Source of the DNA: Opitutales bacterium | GTDB taxonomy: Bacteria; Verrucomicrobiota; Verrucomicrobiia; Opitutales; Seribacteraceae | Direction: 5' to 3' | Assembly: GCA_029254745.1 (NCBI GenBank) | Contig: JAQWWZ010000060.1 | Coordinates: 1-53,730, forward strand | Length of the DNA: 53,730 nt | Shown here: positions 1 to 8,584 of the stretch, piece after piece | How positions within the stretch are numbered: position 1 is the first letter of the stretch | How the letters are laid out: each line of letters begins with the position of its first letter | Translations under genes and position numbers: made by a program | The notes under the pieces: generated by a model | What the model was told of the DNA's origin: nothing | Seen by the model: only the letters and a program-made list of their open reading frames with translations | Database searches by the model: none

Positions 1-240
1 CTAACATGCTAACAGTGATTGGAAAGCTCAATCAATATCCAGCCCCTTGATCAGGGTCATTGTAAGTAGTGATTTACTGTTTTTATCCATCTTTTAAAAA
101 GTGCGAAGGAATCCCTTTAGGAATAAGGCATTACCCTCAAAAAATTATAAGATTTCTAAACTTTTTGGAATCGGGATTCTGCGGGAACCTTCCACCTTTT
201 TGTAAACTGAATGGCGTTTATTTACCTGCTATGTAATCCT

Positions 241-1215
241 TTATTTTTCAACCTTAGCAAGGAAAAGGTCATGGAGGTTGCGAGTGGAGTCCAACCCTTC
301 CATGTCATATTGAATATTACCTGTTTCCAAGGCATCACCACCGCCATGACCAGTGAGTTCAAGCAGGGAATAGGGGGCATCATTATCCACTTCAATTAAA
401 CTCGTGAAGAGTAGGGAGGGTTGGCCCAGAAGTTTATCGGGATAACTTTGATTGGGGTCAAGAGGTGCGTTTATTTCGACACAAAGGATAAACTCACTAC
501 CTTTACCTAACTGAAGATAAGGATCGAGTGCATATAGGTGAGACTCGGTGGCTCCACTGGTCGCATCCAATTCACCCGATGGAGTGATTCCAGAAAGTAA
601 GGTATATCGATGACGCCATAAGGGGAGTATATGGTGTCTTTGGGTATGATAATTTTTCCACAAAGGCGTGGGGGAATAGGACAGGGATTGTTCCAGGTAG
701 AGAGTTTCAATCATGGCTCCGTTTGTACTCTCCGCCCAAACCGCAATAGCGGGTTGTTCTCTTAGGTTCTTGGGGAAATGAAGTAACAGCGACAAGCCGG
801 ACGCATTTTCCTCGCGGCAATCTCTTACAATGAGTTTGCGATGGGGTGAAGGATCAGAAAAGCCGGCTAAGCTGGAAGTTCGTACGATCTCTTGCCGGTT
901 GCGGGATTCATAACTTCCTTCGATCAGCCAAGATACAGGAGGCAGGTTCTCGATAGCCGAATAAATCAGGGCACAGGTTACAATGACCAAAATAATGAGT
1001 TGATTGCGAAAATTACCTTTTCCTTTCCTCGTTTGTTTTCGGAAATAAGGAAGTCTGGCGGAGAGGTGAAGTAGGACTAGACAGATGGTGATCGCTCCTG
1101 CAAGAATGTGAACTTGAGCTGATGTCAGGGAAAAGGGCAGGAAGTAAGCAAGCACCCCCGTGATAGCAAGGGCAAGAAAGCTAAACAGTAGGCCGAAGTT
1201 GACCAGATGCCTCAT
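241..1215 (-). CDS. Membrane protein: three-helix paired-His domain plus periplasmic domain with flavinylation-like motif
   Basis: Three hydrophobic helices lie near residues 7-27, 34-53 and 72-90. The second carries His36 and His50, spaced as in DUF4405/cytochrome-b561-like b-heme helices. The remaining ~230 residues are predicted outside the membrane and contain D-A-T-S-G-A-T-E-S at about 217-225, which matches the ApbE flavinylation consensus (DxxSGATxS/T). The C-terminal part also resembles DUF2271-like periplasmic domains. I chose the ATG at 1215, seven bases past the stop of the upstream FAD oxidoreductase. The longer reading from a TTG at 1275 would overlap that gene by 53 bases. It probably forms an operon with that oxidoreductase and may exchange electrons with it (inference). 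The family assignment is tentative. Confidence 0.7.
   Translation of the reverse strand: MRHLVNFGLLFSFLALAITGVLAYFLPFSLTSAQVHILAGAITICLVLLHLSARLPYFRKQTRKGKGNFRNQLIILVIVTCALIYSAIENLPPVSWLIEGSYESRNRQEIVRTSSLAGFSDPSPHRKLIVRDCREENASGLSLLLHFPKNLREQPAIAVWAESTNGAMIETLYLEQSLSYSPTPLWKNYHTQRHHILPLWRHRYTLLSGITPSGELDATSGATESHLYALDPYLQLGKGSEFILCVEINAPLDPNQSYPDKLLGQPSLLFTSLIEVDNDAPYSLLELTGHGGGDALETGNIQYDMEGLDSTRNLHDLFLAKVEK
541..567 (-). other. Candidate covalent-FMN attachment motif (DATSGATES)
   Basis: Codons 217-225 of the membrane protein read D-A-T-S-G-A-T-E-S. The known ApbE target motif is Dxx(S/T)GATx(S/T), with FMN linked to the Thr of GAT (Thr223 here). The surrounding domain is not a clear FMN_bind domain, and similar DAxxGAT strings occur in DUF2271-like proteins, so modification is only a possibility. 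Confidence 0.3.
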
Positions 1216-1222
1216 GCTCCCA

Positions 1223-3091
1223 TTAGTGGCCTGGTTTGCTTGGGTTTCCAAGTGGCTTTGATCCTTCAAAACCAATCAACTTTTTTAATTCCTGCATATG
1301 AGCCTTTCCTATTTGTCTCGGAGAAGTGGTGTGTTTCTTACACAAACTTGCTGCAAACCCGGTGGCAATCCCCATTTGGCCACATGTATTCATTACACGG
1401 GGACCACAAAGCCCAACATGAGTACAGCTAAAGCAACGACCTGCCATCATCAAATTAGAGAGGTTTCTCGAATACAAACTTCGAAAAGGTATATAGTAAT
1501 GCCCGCTAGTGTGGCGGAACATAGCGGAAGAAAGAAAATCTTGCTTAGCCCCTTTGAGTTTTCTTTGGAAATGACCATCTACCTCTCTTTTTTCAACCAC
1601 CACCGCGTCAGGAAATTCTTTTCTTTCGACCGCGTCATGCATGTCGTAAATATGATCCCCCATTAATCTGCGTGATTCGCGTTTGCCCCCAATATATGCT
1701 ACCCACTTTAGCTGATAAGGTGCATACTTTGGATTTTTCTTGGCATTGGCAAAAGAGCCAAAAATTGCCCGCAGCATGTGGTCCCGAATGGTTTCCGCAT
1801 CCTCAATCTGGTTTAATTGATTTTCTGAGTATTCCCAATACCATTCGCCTTTGACTGATGCGTTATCGCCAGCCACGGGCATAGCCCAGGGCACTTGTGG
1901 GAACTCCTGCTTTTGCTTAGAACGTTCACTGTTCCACAAAACACTAGTGCCCATCACCCGGTTATCCGGTTTTTCTGGACTCCACAGATCGCCGTACTTG
2001 TCCCAGCCTTCGCTATGTTGAGCAGCTGCTTCTCGCCCATATCGGTAGTCTGCCCCCCCCCAATAACCTAGCCAACCATCGCCAGTGGCATCAATGAAGA
2101 CAGGAGCCCGGAAGCGCCGAATTCTTCCAGATTTCGCTTCGCGTGCCTCAATACTGATGATTTTATCTCCCTTCTTTTCCAGGCCACAGGCCAGATGATG
2201 GGCGAATAAATCTACCCCTGATTTTGCCATAGCTTTCTCTCTTTTAACCTGATCGATTTTCGCCTTATGACTTCCGTTCGGGTAATGAGCAGTATCAATT
2301 TTTTTTAATATTTCTGTGCCGTATCCGTGAATACCCAAAGAATGTACCCTGACTTCCTCACTGGCATTTCCACCAAACAAGGGACGATCTTGAATAAGGG
2401 CAACTTGTAATCCCTGTGCACGAGCCGCAAGAGCAGCTCCACAGCCAGACATTCCCCCGCCGACGACAACAAGATCAAAGGAGGACTCTGGTATTTTTTC
2501 TTGTGCCCGATGAGAAAGTTCGTCCTTCCAATCGGATAATTCTTTGAGCTCACCTGTGGGTAGAATGGGGCTGGGTTCTTGGGTGAAATACAGGGCATCA
2601 CATCGGCCATCAAAACCAGTCAGATCACGAAGAGAAACTTCTACCTTTCCCGCTTTTGCAATATTTAATGTTCCGCCTGATTCCCAATGCCATAAAGAGT
2701 CCGCTTGTCCGAATGTTTTGGTAGCCGGTTTCCCATCCACTAATACTTGAAAGCGTCCAGGCGACTGCCATTCCCCCTTGCACCAGTCCCGGTTTCGGAC
2801 CCACAGGTGCCAGGTTCCAGCGGAAGGCAAATTAATCAGGGTTTTGGCGTCTGCCACTGGTTTACCCATGCCATGTGCAAGTAAATAATTTCCTCCCATC
2901 TGCAGATAATGTTGCGTATCGAGCTTCCATCCTCCGAGTTCTTCAAAGGTGGATGCTTCCACCAGGACGCCTGTACGACTTAGGGCCGAACTGGGGCGGG
3001 CACCGATTACATAACTTGGGGAAAGGAAAGAGGTTACACTGGCACCTCCAATAATGCGGAGGAATGATCGTCTTTTTGAGATATTTTTCAT
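1223..3091 (-). CDS. Tat-exported FAD-dependent oxidoreductase
   Basis: The 622-aa protein starts with a twin-arginine signal (K-R-R-S-F-L-R near residue 7, then a hydrophobic stretch). Residues ~45-170 form a beta-rich ligand-binding-like region with many Trp and Gly. A Rossmann FAD site follows at ~208 (GGGMSGCGAALAAR), then GGNASEEVRVHS, and a second nucleotide-binding part near the C-terminus (MMAGRCFSCTHVGLCGPRVM). This is the architecture of the FAD_oxidored family (PF12831-like), common in PVC bacteria and often linked to sugar or polysaccharide metabolism. The substrate cannot be read from sequence. The folded flavoprotein would act in the periplasm. It is followed seven bases later by the paired-His membrane protein, a plausible redox partner. 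Confidence 0.88.
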   Translation of the reverse strand: MKNISKRRSFLRIIGGASVTSFLSPSYVIGARPSSALSRTGVLVEASTFEELGGWKLDTQHYLQMGGNYLLAHGMGKPVADAKTLINLPSAGTWHLWVRNRDWCKGEWQSPGRFQVLVDGKPATKTFGQADSLWHWESGGTLNIAKAGKVEVSLRDLTGFDGRCDALYFTQEPSPILPTGELKELSDWKDELSHRAQEKIPESSFDLVVVGGGMSGCGAALAARAQGLQVALIQDRPLFGGNASEEVRVHSLGIHGYGTEILKKIDTAHYPNGSHKAKIDQVKREKAMAKSGVDLFAHHLACGLEKKGDKIISIEAREAKSGRIRRFRAPVFIDATGDGWLGYWGGADYRYGREAAAQHSEGWDKYGDLWSPEKPDNRVMGTSVLWNSERSKQKQEFPQVPWAMPVAGDNASVKGEWYWEYSENQLNQIEDAETIRDHMLRAIFGSFANAKKNPKYAPYQLKWVAYIGGKRESRRLMGDHIYDMHDAVERKEFPDAVVVEKREVDGHFQRKLKGAKQDFLSSAMFRHTSGHYYIPFRSLYSRNLSNLMMAGRCFSCTHVGLCGPRVMNTCGQMGIATGFAASLCKKHTTSPRQIGKAHMQELKKLIGFEGSKPLGNPSKPGH

Positions 3092-3227
3092 AATCTTATT
3101 GATACTTTTATACTATTTTTTGGATCGGAAAAAACTGAGGAGCCACATCGATAAAATTTTGGATGATAGAGGGGGTAAGATCATTCTAAAATATTTATTT
3201 TTAAATCAGTCAGAAATAAGGTTTAAG
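3092..3227. other. AT-rich divergent intergenic region
   Basis: This is the upstream side of the FAD oxidoreductase (leftward) and of the rightward SGNH hydrolase; the whole gap runs to 3529. It is very AT-rich and should hold divergent promoters. I could not single out a convincing -35/-10 pair. A longer 159-codon reading (from 3054) overlaps the oxidoreductase start antisense and is not credible at its 5' end. Confidence 0.4.
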
Positions 3228-3533
3228 ATGGGGCAATACACAATTAACTTACGGGCATTTATAGATCAATTCTCATGGAGTATTAATATCGGCCATATTG
3301 TGCTCGAAGAAACAAAAAAGTCTTGGAAAGAGAAGATATTTTGTGCTTTGGAGGGAATCTCGCTTGGGTGGTGGGAAGTAAAAGGTGTCATAGATAATGT
3401 AATCCTCCTCAAAAGTGTTCGATTTAACAAAAAAAATCTGCTTCTGGTAATTGCTTTTTGTAAAAAAAGTTTTTCCCATATCGAACTGTATCTCGCAAGC
3501 TCTTCAAATTCTGTTACTTATAAATTTTTATGA
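3228..3533 (+). CDS. Possible small ORF of unknown function
   Basis: An ATG at 3228, preceded by AAGG six bases upstream, opens 101 codons. The stop TGA overlaps the ATG of the SGNH hydrolase (ATGA at 3530-3533), a junction typical of translational coupling. Against it: composition is very AT-rich, Lys/Ile/Ser-heavy and unlike neighbouring genes, and I recognise no domain. It may be only an open frame in the leader region. Confidence 0.2.
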   Translation: MGQYTINLRAFIDQFSWSINIGHIVLEETKKSWKEKIFCALEGISLGWWEVKGVIDNVILLKSVRFNKKNLLLVIAFCKKSFSHIELYLASSSNSVTYKFL

Positions 3534-4279
3534 ATACAATAAACACCTTTCTTACCGCGATGTTATTATTCTCTGTGCGTATCCCTGTTGAAATGTTTGG
3601 AGACCAGCCCTCAACCGTTATTCCTATGCCATCGGCCCTTAAGAAGTTTATGCCGAAGCTGTTTGAGGAAAAACTCAGGGAAGCAAAAAATGGTAAAGTC
3701 GACTTGGTTATGATTGGAGACTCTATCACTCATTCGTGGAGTAAATATCCAAACTGTTTTAAAGGAAGCAATCTGCTCAATCTTGGCTTTCCTGGAGATC
3801 GGACCCAAAACGTGCTGTGGCGTATTGAGAATGGGGCACTTGACAGGATTTCCCCCAAGCTTGTGACTCTGATGATAGGTACAAATAATATGCATGATTC
3901 CAAAGAAGCCTACCCAGCAGATAAACCAGAGGATATAGTTTCCGGAATAAAAGCGATCGTGACTGCTGTACGAACTCGGCTGCCGAATTCTAAGATCGTA
4001 ATTTTTTCTGTTTTTCCACGCAAGCCAGGTTCGGAAAATGACAGAGTAATAGCGGTCAATGCCATGTTACCAAAACTTGGAGATGGCAAATATTTATCTC
4101 ATCTTAACCTTACCCACTTATTGTCTGATGAAAGCGGTCAACTCAATAAAACTCTCTATAATAAGGACTTGTTACATCTCAATGCCCAGGGGTATTTCGT
4201 TTGGGCCAAGGCACTCAAGCCCGTGTTGGAAAAACATGGGCTGAAGGTTGATCTAAAGGTTCTTCCTTCACAAAACTGA
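3530..4279 (+). CDS. Secreted SGNH/GDSL-family esterase
   Basis: The protein has 249 aa. A hydrophobic N-terminus (~residues 6-18) suggests export. Block I reads M-I-G-D-S-I-T-H-S, with Ser65 as the expected nucleophile. Block III is I-G-T-N-N, and the catalytic Asp/His pair lies in N-K-D-L-L-H-L-N-A-Q-G-Y near the C-terminus. The arrangement matches the PAF-acetylhydrolase beta/gamma-like branch of SGNH hydrolases, which in polysaccharide-degrading bacteria are often carbohydrate deacetylases. The substrate is unknown. It stands alone between the FAD oxidoreductase and the MerC-like gene. Confidence 0.88.
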   Translation: MNTINTFLTAMLLFSVRIPVEMFGDQPSTVIPMPSALKKFMPKLFEEKLREAKNGKVDLVMIGDSITHSWSKYPNCFKGSNLLNLGFPGDRTQNVLWRIENGALDRISPKLVTLMIGTNNMHDSKEAYPADKPEDIVSGIKAIVTAVRTRLPNSKIVIFSVFPRKPGSENDRVIAVNAMLPKLGDGKYLSHLNLTHLLSDESGQLNKTLYNKDLLHLNAQGYFVWAKALKPVLEKHGLKVDLKVLPSQN

Positions 4280-4345
4280 CAGTTATTGACAGTGGGAGCA
4301 CTTTGATAGGCATGGGAAATAAATCCGAAAGCTCACTTACTTTGG

Positions 4346-4365
4346 TATTCTCTATTTACAGAATA
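4346..4365. promoter_or_regulatory. Inverted repeat upstream of the MerC-like gene
   Basis: TATTCT and AGAATA form a perfect 6+6 inverted repeat with an 8-base spacer, 32 bases before the MerC-like start codon. It could be a repressor operator, for example of a metal-responsive Fur-type regulator. No regulator is visible here and the assignment is speculative. Confidence 0.2.
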
Positions 4366-4397
4366 AGCTAAGTGGTTATATTCAACATCCTCCAACA

Positions 4398-4880
4398 ATG
4401 AACAGTACACCCAAAACAGTAAAATGCCACACTCACGGATGGCTTGACTCTGTCGCCATCAGTATGTCGGTAGTATGTGCTGTGCACTGCCTGCTTACGC
4501 CTGTACTTATTGTTTTGTTGCCCATTATCTCCACCACTTTCTGGGTGCATGAAAATTTTCATTTGTGGATGGTCTTCTTAGTAGTACCCACTACTTCCGT
4601 TGCTGTGTTTATGGGCTGCCGTAAACACAAGGATAAAGTGGTCGCGGGACTGAGTATAACGGGTTTAGCGTTTATATTATTCATAGCAATTTATCAGTAT
4701 TCATTTCACACGGGTCATTCATTCGATGCCAACGGTATTTGTACCTCCTGTACTCTTAAAAGTTCGGGTAGTTTTTTTAATCTCACCACTATCCTCAACT
4801 CACTTGGTGGCCTCTTTTTAGCGAGTGCTCATTATCGGAATTACAGGCTTTGCCGAAAGTCAGATTGCGACCATACATAA
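4398..4880 (+). CDS. MerC-family small membrane protein
   Basis: The 160-aa protein has four hydrophobic helices. The first holds the C-A-V-H-C motif and is preceded by H-G-W-L-D-S-V-A-I, the hallmark of the MerC family. A second Cys pair (C-T-S-C) sits in a His/Cys-rich loop near residue 115, and the C-terminus ends Cys-Asp-His-Thr. MerC proteins carry mercuric ion in classical mer operons. Isolated homologues without merA/merR, as here, are often associated with zinc homeostasis, so a metal-uptake or sensing role is more likely than mercury resistance (inference). Confidence 0.85.
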   Translation: MNSTPKTVKCHTHGWLDSVAISMSVVCAVHCLLTPVLIVLLPIISTTFWVHENFHLWMVFLVVPTTSVAVFMGCRKHKDKVVAGLSITGLAFILFIAIYQYSFHTGHSFDANGICTSCTLKSSGSFFNLTTILNSLGGLFLASAHYRNYRLCRKSDCDHT

Positions 4881-5379
4881 TTGATAAAGCCATAGGCTTT
4901 TGCGGGGGAAGTAGTAGTTCTATCCAAACCCTTTGAACATTTGGCCGTTCTGTTGATTTTCACTGTTAGGATTTATAACTACTTACGCTTCTTGGTTGGA
5001 AAATTAAGATTAGTTGTTAGCCATTCCTTACCGGAATTAACTTCTGTGACAACCTGACATTCCCTTAGTTCGGGGTGGTATTACCCTAGTCGAAATAGCT
5101 AGTCCACTCTTGTAAAAGAACATAGCAGACCGAGTTCATCATCAATTATGGTTCTTTGAATTATTTTCGGAATATAAAATTTGAGACTATGCCTCTGGGC
5201 ATTGTTGGCTTTTCTAATTATAGATCGTCTTGGTCTCTGCGACCTGTCAAAGTGAAATAATAAACAATAGCAAAGGTAAAACAGGTGTAGAAAATGATCG
5301 GGGTGATCTTTTCTTGTTGAAAGCAGTCTTTTTAGCAAATATCGACTCTTAACAAAATAGTAGGCAAAGATAATAAGAA
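4881..5379. other. Intergenic region with no recognisable gene
   Basis: About 500 bases of mixed composition. A 79-codon leftward frame exists at 5099-5338, but it is rich in rare residues and has no start context or homology that I recognise. I saw no tRNA, strong hairpin terminator or repeat. Confidence 0.5.
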
Positions 5380-5835
5380 ATGAAAAATAATTATGATTAT
5401 TTAATTGAGCATGTTGATGCAGATGAATTTTCCCGATGGGAGGAAGTTGACCTTGTGGTATATGCCTTCACCGATTTGGGGCTTAAGGTGGCGATTAACG
5501 ATGAGTATACAGGGTTAGTTTACAGCAATCAGGTCTACGATCAGTATCAGGAAGGACAAAAACTAAAAGGATACATTACCGGTGTTCGTGAAGATGGTAG
5601 AATTGACGTTTCCCTACAACCGGACAAGGGCCGGCACGTACATTCAATGTTTGATAAAATTCTAAAGCACCTTACCTCAACCGGTGGTAAGTCTGATTTT
5701 GGGGATAAAAGCTCTACTGAAGATATAAAAAAGGAATTCCAAGTAAGTAAAAAAGTGTTTAAGCAAGCGATTGGTGGCCTTTACAAACAGGGGAAGATCA
5801 AAATAACCGAAGAGGGAATTGAACTAGTTGAGTGA
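5380..5835 (+). CDS. Short CvfB-like S1 RNA-binding protein with winged-helix C-terminus
   Basis: The 151-aa protein has an S1-like barrel at residues ~20-85 (D-L-G-L-K-V-A-I-N, then G-Y-I-T-G-V-R-E-D-G-R-I-D-V-S-L-Q). A winged-helix domain follows at ~110-150 (F-Q-V-S-K-K-V-F-K-Q-A-I-G-G-L-Y-K-Q-G-K-I). These match the third S1 and the winged-helix modules at the end of CvfB/YitL proteins, which are normally ~280-300 aa with three S1 domains. Here the first two S1 domains are absent and the gene starts cleanly, so it looks like a natural short form rather than a truncation. Probable role: RNA binding or translation-linked regulation in the cytoplasm. Confidence 0.78.
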   Translation: MKNNYDYLIEHVDADEFSRWEEVDLVVYAFTDLGLKVAINDEYTGLVYSNQVYDQYQEGQKLKGYITGVREDGRIDVSLQPDKGRHVHSMFDKILKHLTSTGGKSDFGDKSSTEDIKKEFQVSKKVFKQAIGGLYKQGKIKITEEGIELVE

Positions 5836-5938
5836 ATAGCTTCTCAAAGTGGGGGAATTGCCTGAACAAGGATATCTACCGGTTTCAACCAGTAAGCTAG
5901 CTTCCAAATAACAAATCTACTCTTGTAACGCTGGATTC

Positions 5939-7444
5939 TTACAATCCGTGATTAGGCAGTTTCCGCCGGTGGAAATATTTTTCACGAATCCACTTGGGTT
6001 GCCATCGGTCGAGTATCCGCTGGTCGTTCCTATACAAGGGCTTCTTAGGAAATGGATTCTCTGAGTGGTATGAGCTGGGGTCACGAAGAGATTTGCTCCA
6101 TTCCTCCATGAGTATCTTCATTTTTTCGAGTTCTTTTGCGTATTTGGGATTGTTGGAAAGGTCTTTCATTTCATGTGGGTCTTCCTCCAGATCGAAAAGA
6201 AGTTGATGATTGATTTGTGGATAAATATGGAGTTTCCACTTCCCGTCATTAATGCTCCTTTGGTTATCCTGAAAGGGTAAAAAGAGAGTTTCCCTAACCT
6301 CTTTAGCAATTCCCTGGATGATCCCTGTTAGATCTTCTGAGCCAATTTTATTTTCAGGTTCAACATTAGATAGATTACAGAGCGTGGCATAGATGTCGTG
6401 CACATAGGTAAAAGCCTCACTGGATTTCCCTTTGGGTATCCCTGGTCCACTTAGAACCAAGGGGCATTGCATGCTTTGTTCGTAGACATTTTGTTTGCCG
6501 AGCAAACCGTGACTGCCCATAGCCAGACCATGATCTGCGGTATAGACAATGATGGTATTGTCCGCATGTCCACTTTCTTTTAAAGCGGACAGAATTCTGC
6601 CAACCTGTTCATCAAGATGAGTGACCAATCCGTAATATTCACATAGCTGATCGCTGATCATTTCCTTGGTGCGTGGCCATGGTGCCAAGCCTTCGTCCCG
6701 CCCGGAGGTTGCCTGGGGAGTATTCTGAAAAGGATGTTGATGGAGGAAGTTTTTGGGCAGGGGAGGGCGATTCTTGTAATATATCTCCCGGTATTTCTTG
6801 GGCGGATTGCGAGGATCGTGGGGTGCCATGAAAGAAACATAAAGAAAGAAAGGGTTATCTTTTTCTGCCTTTTGAATGAAAGATATCGCATCATTTGCAA
6901 AGACAGTGCTTGAAAATTCTCCTGCCGCTCTTTTGGCACTCAGCTTTCCATCCTTCAGGTCTTGGACCTGGAAATCAGTATGATCAGCCATGCCTCCCAT
7001 ATAAATTGATCGTCCGTTGGCGAAAGATTGATCCAAGGTTTTCTTTCCATTGTGCCATTTACCAATCATGAAAGGCAGGTATCCTCCACTTTTTTTAAGC
7101 AGGGCGGGAAGAGTTTGGTTTGGCCCCCAATTTACCTGAGGCTTTTCACGGGGTAAGCTCATCCAGTGCTGTCCGGTCATAAGCATGGCCCGGCTGGCGA
7201 CACAAACCGCTCCACTGAATGAGCCGGCACAATAGTTTTTACGAAAACTGAATCCTTCTTCAGCCAGCCGATCTAAATGTGGAGTCTGAATATGGGGATT
7301 TCCGTGGGCGGCAATCGTGTCTGCCCGCTGGTCGTCGGCAAAAAGAAAGAGAATATTTGGGCGCTTTGTTGCGACTAGGTTGGTGAGCGAAACACCCACC
7401 AGGCAGAAGGCAATAAATAAAGGGTCACAACTTCTGAGGATCAT
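5939..7444 (-). CDS. Secreted type I sulfatase
   Basis: The protein has 501 aa with an N-terminal signal peptide (~1-25). R-P-N-I-L-F-L-F-A-D-D-Q gives the first metal-binding Asp pair (37-38). The formylglycine motif is C81-V-A-S-R85, that is C-x-A-x-R rather than the commoner C-x-P-x-R. T-A-D-H-G with G-K-Q-N-V-Y-E supplies the later metal and sulfate contacts. The Cys must be converted to formylglycine by a maturase encoded elsewhere. It lies 84 bases downstream of the class II aldolase on the same strand, suggesting a joint role in using a sulfated sugar. The exact substrate class cannot be given. Confidence 0.92.
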   Translation of the reverse strand: MILRSCDPLFIAFCLVGVSLTNLVATKRPNILFLFADDQRADTIAAHGNPHIQTPHLDRLAEEGFSFRKNYCAGSFSGAVCVASRAMLMTGQHWMSLPREKPQVNWGPNQTLPALLKKSGGYLPFMIGKWHNGKKTLDQSFANGRSIYMGGMADHTDFQVQDLKDGKLSAKRAAGEFSSTVFANDAISFIQKAEKDNPFFLYVSFMAPHDPRNPPKKYREIYYKNRPPLPKNFLHQHPFQNTPQATSGRDEGLAPWPRTKEMISDQLCEYYGLVTHLDEQVGRILSALKESGHADNTIIVYTADHGLAMGSHGLLGKQNVYEQSMQCPLVLSGPGIPKGKSSEAFTYVHDIYATLCNLSNVEPENKIGSEDLTGIIQGIAKEVRETLFLPFQDNQRSINDGKWKLHIYPQINHQLLFDLEEDPHEMKDLSNNPKYAKELEKMKILMEEWSKSLRDPSSYHSENPFPKKPLYRNDQRILDRWQPKWIREKYFHRRKLPNHGL

Positions 7445-7528
7445 AACCTGAGGATGACTTCATTTTCTTATCCAGCCAAGTATTCCAAGTATAAAATTTG
7501 AAAACTTTTTAGAGCGGCCGCATCGACT

Positions 7529-8584
7529 TTAGCTGGCTACTTTTTCGCGGTAAGATTCAACTTCCCAATTTTCGATAAATTCGCGTGCTTGATCAGTCAT
7601 GTATTCAACGCTTCCAAAGGCTTGCGATAATTTAAGGACTTGAGCACCATCCTGAGCAAAGAGAAGGGCAAGTCCGGCATTTTTTTCCGTTTTGCCTAAT
7701 CCGTAAACACGGTCCTTGTGAATGAGAACTTTAGGCGCGAATCCATGCTCGCTACGATAGGCATCGGCATTTTCTATTGTCAATTCATCTGAAAAAGGAA
7801 ATGCCCGTGCGTATACAAGATGGTCGGGTGTGATCGGTCCGGGTACGCATTCAAAAAAACCTGAGGATTGAACAAAAGCCGCATCCTCACCAAAAATTTC
7901 CTGTATTTTAGACTCGGCTTCGAGATCTCTGTTACTTTTTGATATGTCAAGATCTTCATTAATACCCAACTTTTCGTATTCCTCTCTGAGCGGATTTATG
8001 ACACTGGCATAGAGGGATCGGATTTCTTCTGCTGAATCGCCGGATACGAAAATACCGTGATTCTTGAGCATGATGATCTTGGGGATTCTGCCATGCTCTG
8101 CTTTGTATGTATCGATCCTATCTTTTAATACCATACATAGGGTGTATCCAGCATCGATGTACTCAACCCAGAGGGCATCGGGAAAGAGTCGTTTGCTTAC
8201 CGACTCGCCATGCTTGGCACAGGTCATTCCGTTCACGAGCAGTGCATGCGTATGAACCACAAACTTGGTTCCAAGGATATTGTGCAGAGGTGCTTCCACG
8301 GATGGACGACCGGCATCGTTGAGCACGGCTTCCCCCATGAAATTCTTTACCAATTCCTCACGGGCATGAGATTCTTTTGGAGTTTCCACATCGTATAGTT
8401 CATTCACTTTGGCCCGGTTTAAGGTGACGAAAGTTTTCTCCTGCAGTCCAGATAGGGTAGTGCCTGAGGGTTTTACCCAAAGAGTGGTATCATTTTTAAA
8501 GGAAGTATTACCTCCACCTCCTTTTACATATTCCGATGTTCCAAATTCGTGAGAAAGTTCTACAATGATTTTAAGGTCTTCCAT
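7529..8584 (-). CDS. Class II aldolase (rhamnulose/fuculose-phosphate aldolase-like)
   Basis: G-G-G-G-N-T-S-F-K at residues 22-30 binds the substrate phosphate. H111 and H113 (V-V-H-T-H-A) and the later K-N-H-G (His176) are the usual zinc ligands of the class II aldolase/adducin family. At 351 aa it is longer than single-domain FucA/RhaD (~215-275 aa) and resembles the aldolase half of the bifunctional RhaD/lactaldehyde-dehydrogenase type, here without the dehydrogenase. I chose the ATG at 8584; a TTG two codons earlier is weaker. Expected reaction: retro-aldol cleavage of a deoxy-ketose 1-phosphate to DHAP and lactaldehyde in the cytoplasm. Its neighbour is a sulfatase, consistent with sulfated fucose or rhamnose polymers (inference). 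Confidence 0.85.
   Translation of the reverse strand: MEDLKIIVELSHEFGTSEYVKGGGGNTSFKNDTTLWVKPSGTTLSGLQEKTFVTLNRAKVNELYDVETPKESHAREELVKNFMGEAVLNDAGRPSVEAPLHNILGTKFVVHTHALLVNGMTCAKHGESVSKRLFPDALWVEYIDAGYTLCMVLKDRIDTYKAEHGRIPKIIMLKNHGIFVSGDSAEEIRSLYASVINPLREEYEKLGINEDLDISKSNRDLEAESKIQEIFGEDAAFVQSSGFFECVPGPITPDHLVYARAFPFSDELTIENADAYRSEHGFAPKVLIHKDRVYGLGKTEKNAGLALLFAQDGAQVLKLSQAFGSVEYMTDQAREFIENWEVESYREKVAS

Noticed and set aside
1-240. Short frames at the window start, e.g. a 15-codon rightward tail ending at about 50
   Set aside because: Too short to tell from chance. It could be the end of a gene beginning outside the window, but nothing supports a name.
3054-3227. 5' part of a 159-codon rightward frame
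   Set aside because: It overlaps the start of the FAD oxidoreductase antisense and is extremely AT-rich. Only the later ATG at 3228 has any ribosome-binding support.
4398-4880. Mercury-resistance operon
   Set aside because: No merA, merR, merT or merP nearby. A lone MerC-like protein is better explained by other metal handling.
5099-5338. 79-codon leftward frame
   Set aside because: No start context, odd composition and no recognisable domain. Probably chance.
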